The notes under the pieces were generated by a model that was not told where the DNA came from, ran no database searches, and saw only the letters and a program-made list of their open reading frames with translations. This document shows positions 53,580 to 61,191 of a stretch of DNA of 64,000 nt, piece after piece. The DNA is taken from contig PHBZ01000026.1 of NCBI GenBank assembly GCA_002840755.1, positions 1-64,000 on the forward strand, in the 5' to 3' direction. The translations under genes were made by a program, and so were the position numbers. This DNA comes from Chloroflexi bacterium HGW-Chloroflexi-10 (GTDB lineage: Bacteria; Chloroflexota; Anaerolineae; Anaerolineales; Anaerolineaceae). Positions within the stretch are counted from its first letter, which is position 1. Each line of letters opens with the position of its first letter.

Positions 53580-54626
53580 TTATAAACCCAATTCACTTGC
53601 ATTGGCCTGCTCCAATAACACCTGCTCATCAAGATTTTCAGTATCCGAAAAATGGGAGTCGATATCCGGCGCAAACTCTAATTTGTATTTTTTCCACATA
53701 TCTCGAGCCAATTGATCTGCGTTATAATCGACGCGCTGGCGTTGAAAATATTGACAAACCCGGGCTACGTCCCGCTGAAAAATGGACCAGGCATTGGGGT
53801 TTTGGTGAGGATGAATAGCCTGATGGAAATCGATCATCATAATTTCCTCTTCCCAGTAGAGAATATTGTAGGCCGAGAGGTCTGCATGAATTCGATCCAT
53901 GGAAAGCATCAACTCCAGGTTAAACACAACCCGATCAAACAATCTGGCAGCCTCTGCATGGTTTAAATTAACCTCATTCAGTGTGGGTGCAGCCTGATCG
54001 GCATCTCCGATAAAGCTCATCAGGATGGCATTTTTTCCACTGGCGTACGGCTTTGGCGTATCAGCCCCGGCCTCATGCAGGATCTGCATGGTTTTTACCT
54101 CATGTTCAATCCAGGAAACATGTGTGAGCTGCAGCCCAAAGCTGCTCTTTTTTTGCATGGCGTAGGTGGCGCGGGAATCATGAATGATATGGCCGTTCTC
54201 ATCCAGCGCTTCCCGTCCTGCACGATACAGGTGGTCATTCTTTAAATTACGGAACTGACGCGGACGGTAGACCTTGGCAGCCAGGAAAATTTCGGGAACA
54301 CTGATACTGGCCAAACACTGGTATACGGAAGCCTCTTTGCCGCCCTTTACCATACGAAGGACATCCTGAATCCACTGCTCTTCGTAAAATTCGCCCAGTG
54401 ATTGTTCCAGCCAGCCGGCCTCATACCGGGAAGCTTTATAGGTAAATGTAACCTGATCTTCTTCTGATTGTTTTTCTACAGGCTGGTTAGAAACAGGGGC
54501 CTGTTTTAGCTTGCTTTGTACGTTTTGTTTTTGGCCACGGTGTTGGCCTTTGATGGAACGCGCATTCAGTGATTCTGATAAGGCTATCCAATCATTCTCT
54601 TCTTCCAAATCAAAATGGTGACTCAT
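53580..54626 (-). CDS. RIO1-type atypical protein kinase
   Basis: A 348-residue RIO kinase from the ATG at 54626 with GAGGG upstream (a TTG lies 15 bp earlier). It has the RIO ATP loop KGGKEASVYQCL (about 95-106), the lysine AAKVY, the flexible-loop text KSSFGLQLTHVSWIEHEVKT, the catalytic IHADLSAYNILY (Asp about 249, Asn about 254) and the metal Asp in MMIDFHQAI. An unstructured acidic and basic N-terminal region precedes the core. Archaeal and eukaryotic RIO1 act in ribosome maturation; bacterial roles are unknown. It stands alone behind a long leader with a sORF and two alternative terminators. Confidence 0.9.
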   Translation of the reverse strand: MSHHFDLEEENDWIALSESLNARSIKGQHRGQKQNVQSKLKQAPVSNQPVEKQSEEDQVTFTYKASRYEAGWLEQSLGEFYEEQWIQDVLRMVKGGKEASVYQCLASISVPEIFLAAKVYRPRQFRNLKNDHLYRAGREALDENGHIIHDSRATYAMQKKSSFGLQLTHVSWIEHEVKTMQILHEAGADTPKPYASGKNAILMSFIGDADQAAPTLNEVNLNHAEAARLFDRVVFNLELMLSMDRIHADLSAYNILYWEEEIMMIDFHQAIHPHQNPNAWSIFQRDVARVCQYFQRQRVDYNADQLARDMWKKYKLEFAPDIDSHFSDTENLDEQVLLEQANASELGL

Positions 54627-54733
54627 TCCTAATACCCTCAAATTTTTTGTAAATTACTTTTATGAACAGCGGAGAATTCCACAAAATAAAATAATCCGAA
54701 ATGTGTGTTGTTGACATGTTAAGCTGATCTCCA

Positions 54734-54807
54734 ATAAAAAAAACCACAGGTGGGGCCAGTGGGTATCATAAAAAATAAAAAACCACAGGCTGCAAGCACC
54801 TGTGGTT
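54734..54807 (-). terminator. Two alternative terminators before the RIO kinase gene
   Basis: Minus strand order: AACCACAGG (54807-54799), then CCTGTGGTT (54789-54781) and T6-A-T6, then a second copy CACCTGTGGTT (54752-54742) and T7-8. The first arm pairs with either copy (9 bp with the near one, 11 bp AACCACAGGTG with the far one). Each pairing makes a hairpin with a U-tract, so the two terminators are mutually exclusive. They stand between the sORF and the kinase gene. Confidence 0.65.
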
Positions 54808-54829
54808 CAAAACTCAAAGAAGAGTGAAT

Positions 54830-54901
54830 CTAAACGATTCTGAGCCCAGGCGCACAAACTAATTGAACATAGCTGCAAAAGCTGGTTGGTTTCGACATCA
54901 T
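54830..54901 (-). CDS. Candidate 23-residue small ORF with an excellent ribosome site
   Basis: AAAGGAGG lies 7 bases before the ATG at 54901. The peptide is MMSKPTSFCSYVQLVCAPGL then RIV, ending at TAG. It contains two Cys and one Pro-Gly. Two alternative terminators follow after 23 bp and the RIO kinase gene comes next. It could be a leader peptide controlling the kinase, or an independent small protein or peptide. I know of no homologue. Confidence 0.5.
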   Translation of the reverse strand: MMSKPTSFCSYVQLVCAPGLRIV

Positions 54902-55093
54902 TTATGCGCCTCCTTTCAGAAAAGAATTTTTTTGACAGATCAAAGTCTACCAAATTGGGTGAAGAGAGTCACCTGGTCAGATGACCAGTTTTTGGGGTTT
55001 TGGCAAAAGAACCGGCTAAAAGCGGCAGTTTTTACTGAACCTGTGTCTTTTCTTCTTAATATTTAATATATTTATCATAAAAATAATAACAAG

Positions 55094-55122
55094 TTGAAAA
55101 CCTTAATTCCCTGTGCTATAAT
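55094..55122 (+). promoter_or_regulatory. Promoter of the DUF177-sigma factor unit
   Basis: TTGAAA, 17 bp, TATAAT, 42 bp before the DUF177 start codon. It lies in a 538 bp gap (54627-55164) that also holds the sORF and terminators on the other strand. Confidence 0.8.
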
Positions 55123-55164
55123 CTCAACAGTGTAATTATCCCCTTTGATCGGTAGAACAATCCG

Positions 55165-55644
55165 TTGAAACAACCACGAAATCCATTACGCATTAATGTC
55201 GGATTCATGATTCATGAATCTATCGGAAACTATCGCGAATTGGAATTTGCATATGATAAACTCTCTTTGGAAGAGGGTTTTGAATTAACCGATTTTATGG
55301 GGAAGGTTCGAATCAATCGAACGCCGCAAGGTCTGTTGCTGGATGTTAATTTTCAGGCATACGCGGTGGGGCAATGTGTGCGCTGTCTGGAGAACTACCA
55401 GCAGTTACTCACCACCGAATTTCAGGAACTTTTTGCATATCGGAGCCGGCATACCCGCGATGAAGAGTTGTTTGTACCCGAAGATGGCAATATTGATCTG
55501 GAGCCGCTGACTTATGAGAACTTCCTTCTGGTTGTTCCCATTAAGGCTTTATGTCGCGCGGATTGCAAAGGTTTGTGCCCCGTTTGCGGTACCAATTTGA
55601 ATGAAACAGCCTGTGAACACACAGAAGCTCAGATTAAATATTAA
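55165..55644 (+). CDS. DUF177 (YceD-like) protein
   Basis: A 159-residue protein starting at TTG. It has an N-terminal beta region (MIHESIGNYRELEFAYDKL), a Cys pair VGQCVRCLENYQ and a C-terminal zinc-ribbon-like CRADCKGLCPVCGTNLNETAC. DUF177 members are implicated in 23S rRNA accumulation or ribosome assembly and are usually followed by rpmF (L32). Here no rpmF is found before the sigma-factor gene 180 bp on. The strong promoter at 55094 drives it. Confidence 0.88.
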   Translation: MKQPRNPLRINVGFMIHESIGNYRELEFAYDKLSLEEGFELTDFMGKVRINRTPQGLLLDVNFQAYAVGQCVRCLENYQQLLTTEFQELFAYRSRHTRDEELFVPEDGNIDLEPLTYENFLLVVPIKALCRADCKGLCPVCGTNLNETACEHTEAQIKY

Positions 55645-55824
55645 TGCTTCCATAAATATTATTGCTAGTAGAAAAAACGGAACCAGACTTGCAACTGAAT
55701 CAACAGATTGATATTAAGACAATATTCAAATTTTATTTTCCGGTTGTGTTTCTCAAAACGATTCACCAGCGGCCCAGCATGTCGCCTTTTTATAGTTGTT
55801 GTATGGCAGGGAAGAGGAGGAATT

Positions 55825-57009
55825 TTGACGAATCCAAGTAGACGTTCCCGTAAAACTGAAATTTTTAGCATGTTGTTAGAAAAGGCTGATGTACAAGGGT
55901 ACCTGACGACAGAAGACCTGATGGAAGCTTACCCCGAAGTGGGGAGTGATGTTGACCGGATGGACGCCATTTTGATGGCACTGCGCCGTCAGGGTGTGGA
56001 TGTGCTGGATGAAGACGATCCGGCGCGCTCTATGGAGGATTACGGCAATCCACCGAGCGATATGGATCCCTACGCCGCCAACCTGGAAACGGTTAACAGC
56101 GATGACACCATTGGTCTATACCTGAAAGAAATGTCCTCCGTTCCGCTGCTTTCTGTGGAAGAAGAACTGAGCCTGGCACGCCGGATTGAAATTGGACGAA
56201 TGGCCGAGGGATTACTGTGTGAATTGAACGGCCAGACTCCGCCGGAAGAACAAGAACGTTTACAGGCAGAGCTTGAAGATGGAGAAAACGCCCGCGACCA
56301 CCTGATTAAAGCCAACACGCGTTTGGTGGTGAGTATTGCCAAACGATATATCGGGCGCGGCGTGCCCTTCCTTGATCTGATTCAGGAAGGCAACCTTGGC
56401 CTGATGAAAGCCGTTGAAAAATACGAATATCAACGTGGATTCCGTTTTTCCACCTATGCCACCTGGTGGATCCGCCAAACAATTACTCGCTCGATCGCCG
56501 ACCAGGGACGCACCATTCGCGTACCAGTGCATATGGTGGACCGAATCCGGCAACTGTATCGCGTGATGCATGAGATGGAACAGAAACTGGGGCGCATTCC
56601 CAATAACGATGAACTGGCTGTGGAGATGGATTGCTCCACTACCAAGATAGATTGGATGATGCGCGTTTCCTGGCTGCCGCTATCACTTGAATCCCCGATT
56701 AACGAAGATGAAGAAGAATCCGAACTGGGCATGTTCGTTGAAGATACAGTCACACCCACACCAATCCAGAGCGCCTACAACAAAATGCTGCGTGAGCGGA
56801 TTGAAGCCGTTTTGGATACCCTGCCGCCACGTGAAGCGCGCATTCTGCGCCTGCGGTTTGGGCTGGATAATGGGCATACCTACACCCTTGAAGAAGTCGG
56901 GCAGAAATTTGGGCTGACGCGCGAACGCATCCGCCAGATTGAAAGCAAGGCTTTGCGCCGCCTGCGCCATCCTCGGCGTTCCAGGCAGTTGAAGGAATAT
57001 GCTCCGTAG
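55825..57009 (+). CDS. sigA: RpoD/SigA-type RNA polymerase sigma factor
   Basis: A 394-residue sigma-70 factor from TTG at 55825, right after GAGGAGG; the open frame runs 39 codons further upstream without a ribosome site. It has a region 1.1-like start ([20 protein letters not shown]), region 1.2 ([20 protein letters not shown]), region 2 ([20 protein letters not shown] and [10 protein letters not shown]), region 3 and region 4 ([20 protein letters not shown]). All primary-sigma features are there, so it is the housekeeping type or a close group 2 member. It follows the DUF177 gene, perhaps cotranscribed. Confidence 0.88.
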   Translation: MTNPSRRSRKTEIFSMLLEKADVQGYLTTEDLMEAYPEVGSDVDRMDAILMALRRQGVDVLDEDDPARSMEDYGNPPSDMDPYAANLETVNSDDTIGLYLKEMSSVPLLSVEEELSLARRIEIGRMAEGLLCELNGQTPPEEQERLQAELEDGENARDHLIKANTRLVVSIAKRYIGRGVPFLDLIQEGNLGLMKAVEKYEYQRGFRFSTYATWWIRQTITRSIADQGRTIRVPVHMVDRIRQLYRVMHEMEQKLGRIPNNDELAVEMDCSTTKIDWMMRVSWLPLSLESPINEDEEESELGMFVEDTVTPTPIQSAYNKMLRERIEAVLDTLPPREARILRLRFGLDNGHTYTLEEVGQKFGLTRERIRQIESKALRRLRHPRRSRQLKEYAP

Positions 57010-57416
57010 ATAGACTCGCACATAAAAACGCCAAGAACGCTAAGAAGAAATTTTTTAAATTGGTTTTTGGTTTAATGTCGCCTTCACCGTATCACAACTC
57101 ACTCAACCGGACCGATCCCGTTTAATTCCAGATTCCTGATCCTACACTCTGAATTTGGTGCGTTGGATGGTTAAATTTTTAATCCAGTTCCACTCCATAA
57201 AAAATCCACTCTGCCGTTCCCACCCAACAGCACCCTACTAAAATACAATAACAAATTGTGATCCTTTCTAAACCAGCACTTCTATGGCCAGGCGCATTAT
57301 CCATTTGACCAGGGTGGGATTGGCTGAGAAGCTATTGAATGGGGGGATATTCCGTTGTACAATTCAATCATTCTCATTATTGATAATAATAACAGCTTGT
57401 CCGTTGGGAGACTATT
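57010..57416. other. Intergenic region without a recognisable gene
   Basis: 407 bp between the sigma gene and the HTH gene. It holds AT-rich patches, and near 57376-57395 the run CATTATTGATAATAATAACA, which could be an operator for the following HTH gene. No terminator or promoter pair was identified with confidence. Confidence 0.4.
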
Positions 57417-57974
57417 TTGAGCAAAGAAAGAGAAAAAGCAGATCTGATCATTCACCCGGTGCGGCTGCGCATTCTTCAAGTGCTTAGCGAAGGGCGTCTC
57501 ACTACCCAACAGTTATCGCAAAAGCTGGCAGATGTGCCCACCTCTTCGCTTTACCGGCACCTGAAAAAGTTGCTGGATGGCGGTATGGTGGATGTGGCGG
57601 AAACGCGCCTGGTGAAGGGCGTGGAGGAAAAGACTTACCGCCTGTTAGCCCAACCGCATATCAATGCCGACGATGCGGCTTCCATGACTAAGGCAGATCA
57701 TCTGCGTTACTTCACCGCCTATCTGGCTACGGTAATTCAGGGTTTTCAAAATTACCTGGATGCCAGTGAAAGCGTAAACATGCTGGCAGACCGCGCTGGA
57801 TATAACGAAGTGCATTTTTATGCCGATAATGCCGAATTGGAGCGTCTTTTCACGCCGTTCAATGCCGATTTGCTGAATTTAAAGAAAAACACCCCCGGTA
57901 ATGGGCGGCGTTTAAGAAAATTGGTGGTTGTTAACCACCCCGAGTTTGAGACTGAGGAGCAAAGAAATGACTAA
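57417..57974 (+). CDS. ArsR-like winged-helix regulator
   Basis: A 185-residue protein starting with TTG (MSKEREKADLIIHPVRLRIL). The wHTH covers about 10-80: HPVRLRILQVLSEGRLTTQQ, LSQKLADVPTSSLYRHLKKL and a wing with VKGVEEKTYRL. The C-terminal half may sense a ligand or dimerise. It begins a four-gene unit whose next genes are PLDc_N, an ABC ATPase and a protease-permease fusion, and its stop overlaps the next start by 8 bp. It is probably a repressor of this exporter. No Cys-rich metal site is visible. Confidence 0.85.
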   Translation: MSKEREKADLIIHPVRLRILQVLSEGRLTTQQLSQKLADVPTSSLYRHLKKLLDGGMVDVAETRLVKGVEEKTYRLLAQPHINADDAASMTKADHLRYFTAYLATVIQGFQNYLDASESVNMLADRAGYNEVHFYADNAELERLFTPFNADLLNLKKNTPGNGRRLRKLVVVNHPEFETEEQRND

Positions 57975-58182
57975 TTTAAATATTCTGGATGAAATCATGA
58001 AGTACCTGCCGCTATTAATCCCTTTATTTGTAATTCAGATCGGATTAATGATTGCCGCTATTGTGGATCTGGTCAAACGCGAAAAGACCCGCGGCCCCAA
58101 GTGGATGTGGGCGTTGATTGTGGTATTTGTCAATATGATCGGCCCGATTGTGTATTTCGTGGTAGGCCGCGAGGAAGAATAA
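57967..58182 (+). CDS. PLDc_N-domain small membrane protein (YxlE-like)
   Basis: A 71-residue protein with two membrane helices (LLIPLFVIQIGLMIAAIVDL and WMWALIVVFVNMIGPIVYFV) separated by KREKTRGPKW, ending in GREEE. This is the PLDc_N domain, found alone in YxlE of the Bacillus sigY operon. There it is thought to restrain the sigma factor. The ATG at 57967 has GAGGAG before it. It starts inside the HTH gene end and is followed after 1 bp by the ABC ATPase, just as yxlE precedes yxlFG. Confidence 0.85.
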   Translation: MTNLNILDEIMKYLPLLIPLFVIQIGLMIAAIVDLVKREKTRGPKWMWALIVVFVNMIGPIVYFVVGREEE

Positions 58183-58183
58183 G

Positions 58184-59131
58184 ATGGACACCAACCTGGA
58201 TTCGGGGATTGCCATTCGCTGCGAAGGGCTGACCCGCTATTACGGTGATGTAAAGGCGTTGGATCACCTCGACCTGGTGGTTCCAACCGGTTCCATTTTT
58301 GGCTTTCTGGGCCGCAACGGTGCCGGGAAAACCACCACCATGCGGCTGATTACCGGCATGGCCAACCCGACTGCCGGGCGTGCCTGGATTGCCGGAGTGG
58401 AAACCACCAACGGCGATCCTTCTGCCGGGTATGCCTACGGTTACCTGCCGCAGCAGCCGGTCTTTTTCGGCTGGATGCGTGCCTGGGAATATCTGGATTA
58501 TGTTGGCCGTCTCTACAAAATGCCTGATAAGTTACGCAAACAACGCACCTTTGAAGTATTGGAACAGGTAGGCTTAAAAGATGCCGCCAAACGCAAAATT
58601 GCCGGTTTTTCGGGTGGAATGAAGCAGCGCCTGGGGATAGCGCAGGCCATTCTGCACCAACCCAGGGTGCTGCTGCTGGATGAACCTACCAGCGCACTCG
58701 ATCCCGCCGGGCGGTATGAGGTGCTGGATTGGATTCGCAACCTGAACGGCCAGACCACCGTATTTCTCTCCAGCCATATTCTGGATGATATTGAGCGCAT
58801 TTGCGATCAGGTAGCCATTTTGCACAATGGGCGGCTGGTAAAGGTGGGCGAGCGGGATGCTATTCTCGCAGAATATGCCACCAACGCTGTCGAAATTCAG
58901 GTGGAACCGGGAGCGGAAATCGCTTTGGACACCTTTGTACAGCAGCTTGCGGCACAGCCCTGGGTGGAAAGCAGTATCCTGGAACGCCGGTTGGCGCGCA
59001 TTATGGTTTCTGACATGGCTGCCGGACAAGAATATCTGCTGCCGATGCTGGCTGAAGCCGGTTTGCCGTTGGCTCGTTTTGAATGGGTACGCCCAACTCT
59101 GGAAGAAGTCTTCCTGGAATTAAGTGAGTAA
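58184..59131 (+). CDS. ABC transporter ATP-binding protein (CcmA/YxlF-like)
   Basis: A 315-residue ATPase. Walker A is GFLGRNGAGKTTTMRLI (about 38-54), the Q-loop is YGYLPQQPVFFGWM, the signature is FSGGMKQRLGIAQAI and Walker B is VLLLDEPTSALDPAGRYE. The C-terminal tail carries a CcmA-type regulatory extension ending WVRPTLEEVFLELSE. It drives the adjacent membrane fusion protein, whose start codon overlaps its stop by 8 bp. Natural-product export or immunity is common for this type, but the cargo is unknown. Confidence 0.92.
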   Translation: MDTNLDSGIAIRCEGLTRYYGDVKALDHLDLVVPTGSIFGFLGRNGAGKTTTMRLITGMANPTAGRAWIAGVETTNGDPSAGYAYGYLPQQPVFFGWMRAWEYLDYVGRLYKMPDKLRKQRTFEVLEQVGLKDAAKRKIAGFSGGMKQRLGIAQAILHQPRVLLLDEPTSALDPAGRYEVLDWIRNLNGQTTVFLSSHILDDIERICDQVAILHNGRLVKVGERDAILAEYATNAVEIQVEPGAEIALDTFVQQLAAQPWVESSILERRLARIMVSDMAAGQEYLLPMLAEAGLPLARFEWVRPTLEEVFLELSE

Positions 59132-60698
59132 TCGCATGCATGCTATAGCTTATACTATTGTGATCATTTTAACTGTAGCCCTGCCACTTGTGTTGGCTGT
59201 CTGGCTGCGCCGCCGATTTAGGGTTTCGTGGTTTTTCTTTGGGGTTGGCGCATTAACCTTTATCGGCTCTCAGGTGGTGCATTTACCGCTCAATGAATTT
59301 CTGAGCAAGGTCGGTATTCTACCGGCTGCGCCGGAGGGGGGTTGGCAAATTACTCAAATGGCGCTTATTGCCGGGCTAACTGCCGGTGTCTGCGAGGAAT
59401 TGGCACGCACGGTGGGTTATGCATTGCTAAAACGCGCCCGTAAACTGGAAGAGGGATTGATGCTTGGAATAGGGCATGGCGGTGTGGAAGCCATGATCCT
59501 GATGAGCATTCTGACGGCCGGAACAGTTATACAACTGTTTATGCTGCGCGATGTTGACCTGAGCACTATGGATTTTTCAGCCCAACAACTGGCTTATATC
59601 GCTGATCAGATGAAGATGTTCGAACAGTCCCCCCTGCAGGCTGTTTTACCTATGCTGGAACGCATGATTGCAATGGGTCTGCATGTGATCCTGTCTTTGA
59701 TGGTGCTGTACGCTTTCCAAAAACGGAATGCTATGTGGGTTGTTGCAGCTATTCTTTACCATGCCATTGTGGATATGGGTGCGGTGCTTTTACATTATCA
59801 GGCGGTGAATAACTGGCTGCTCGAAGGTCTGTTTTTTGCCATGTTGATTCCCGGTGTTTTCTGGGCGTTTTTCACTTTTCGCCCGCAGTGGCGTACCAGC
59901 GTGTTAAAACGTGTGCCGGTGGAATGGGGACTCTTCTGGCAGTCTTTACGCAAGGAACTTATTCAACTGTGGCGCACCAAAATGGTGCTGGTAGTGGTGG
60001 GCGTATTTGCCCTGTTTGGGATGATGTCTCCCCTTTTGGCCTATTTCACACCGCAGATCATTGGCAGCATGGAAGGCGCAGAGATGTTTAAGGACCTGAT
60101 CCCGACCCCGAGTGCTAAGGATGCCATGGACCAGTTTGTGAAGAATCTTTCCCAGTTCGGCTTTTTGATCGCCATTCTGGTCGGGATGGGCCGGGTGGCG
60201 GGTGAGAAGGAAAAAGGAATCACTGAGATGATTCTGCACAAGCCGCTGCCGCGCTGGGCATACATCCTCTCCAAATTTGTGGCGCAAATGCTGATTTTCC
60301 TGGCCGGATTCATCATTGCGGAAATTCTGGGATATGTTTATACCATCTACCTGTTTGGTGAAGTTTCACTGGGTGTATTTACCCTGATAAACCTGCTTTT
60401 GTTCGTCTGGCTGATGTGTTTCTCAGCGGTTACCTTGCTGGGCAGTACCGTGACACGCAGTATTGGCGCAGCGGCTGGCGTTAGCCTGGCCGGCGCGGTG
60501 GTGATTATGGTGACTGGACAGATTCCGCAATATGGTATGATCAGTCCGCAGGCTTTGATGGGTTGGGCGGCTGCGATTTCGGCGGAACAGGCTGTCTTGC
60601 TGCAATCCAGCAACTTCACCGCACTGGGTACAAGCGTGGTATTGATCATATTATTGCTGATCTGGTCAGTTGGGCTGTTTGAACGACAAGAGATTTAA
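59124..60698 (+). CDS. YhfC-type intramembrane protease fused to ABC-2 permease
   Basis: A 524-residue protein from GTG at 59124 (ATG at 59136 also possible). Residues 1-255 are a YhfC-family intramembrane metalloprotease with eight predicted helices and the three catalytic blocks CEELARTVGYA (EELAR, 91-95), GIGHGGVEAM (117-123) and LYHAIVDMGA (H213). Residues 270-524 are an ABC-2 type permease with VAGEKEKGITEMILHKPLPR between helices and six more segments. Separate proteins usually carry these two roles. The fusion suggests coupled processing and export, driven by the ATPase before it. It ends at a perfect terminator. Confidence 0.88.
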   Translation: MSNRMHAIAYTIVIILTVALPLVLAVWLRRRFRVSWFFFGVGALTFIGSQVVHLPLNEFLSKVGILPAAPEGGWQITQMALIAGLTAGVCEELARTVGYALLKRARKLEEGLMLGIGHGGVEAMILMSILTAGTVIQLFMLRDVDLSTMDFSAQQLAYIADQMKMFEQSPLQAVLPMLERMIAMGLHVILSLMVLYAFQKRNAMWVVAAILYHAIVDMGAVLLHYQAVNNWLLEGLFFAMLIPGVFWAFFTFRPQWRTSVLKRVPVEWGLFWQSLRKELIQLWRTKMVLVVVGVFALFGMMSPLLAYFTPQIIGSMEGAEMFKDLIPTPSAKDAMDQFVKNLSQFGFLIAILVGMGRVAGEKEKGITEMILHKPLPRWAYILSKFVAQMLIFLAGFIIAEILGYVYTIYLFGEVSLGVFTLINLLLFVWLMCFSAVTLLGSTVTRSIGAAAGVSLAGAVVIMVTGQIPQYGMISPQALMGWAAAISAEQAVLLQSSNFTALGTSVVLIILLLIWSVGLFERQEI

Positions 60699-60699
60699 A

Positions 60700-60742
60700 A
60701 TAAGTATGCCGGTCAAAATTTTGACCGGCATTTCTTTTATTC
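60700..60742. terminator. Bidirectional terminator
   Basis: ATGCCGGTCAAAA and its exact complement TTTTGACCGGCAT meet with no loop spacer (60706-60731), with T-rich tails on both sides. It ends the exporter operon and the XRE gene. Confidence 0.85.
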
Positions 60743-60958
60743 GGTGAGGTCTCTTTTAATCCAGAAAAGCTGGTCCAGACTTTTTTCAGTGACCTGTGCA
60801 ATCATCAAACATAATTTTATGGTCGGGTTGTATTTGCCAGCTTCAATCAGCCCGATGGTTTGGCGGGTTATACCTACCAATTCGGCCAATTGCGCCTGGG
60901 TGAGCCCTTTTTCAACGCGAGCCAGCTTGACGCGGTTGCCATATTGGATATCTTCCAT
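60737..60958 (-). CDS. Small XRE-family regulator
   Basis: A 73-residue helix-turn-helix protein from ATG at 60958 (GAGGAG eight bases upstream; the open frame extends 14 codons). The HTH is NRVKLARVEKGLTQAQLAEL, VGITRQTIGLIEAGKYNPTI and KLCLMIAQVTEKSLDQLFW. Small XRE proteins of this form control nearby membrane or transport genes. It is convergent with the YhfC fusion gene and divergent from the SPFH gene. Confidence 0.9.
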   Translation of the reverse strand: MEDIQYGNRVKLARVEKGLTQAQLAELVGITRQTIGLIEAGKYNPTIKLCLMIAQVTEKSLDQLFWIKRDLTE

Positions 60959-61069
60959 GAGCAAACTCCTCTCATAGTGATTCTGATTTGATTGTAACAC
61001 ATATTTGGAATTAAGCGGATTATATCTGACTTTATGTATAATTTAATTTACAAAATCCTCGGATTATCC

Positions 61070-61097
61070 TTTACAAAATTGTAAATGGTCTTATAAT
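61070..61097 (+). promoter_or_regulatory. Promoter of the SPFH gene
   Basis: TTTACA, 16 bp, TATAAT, with a 5' leader of about 88 nt. The leader ends in a hairpin GGTTAAGA-GCT-TCTTAACC (61160-61178) right before the AAGGAG ribosome site, which could affect initiation. Confidence 0.65.
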
Positions 61098-61191
61098 TCT
61101 TTCTTGCACGTCTTGATTTATCAGGCGCGTCGCGCGCATCCGCGGGTGCGAGACATCGTAAGGTTAAGAGCTTCTTAACCAAGGAGAAAAA

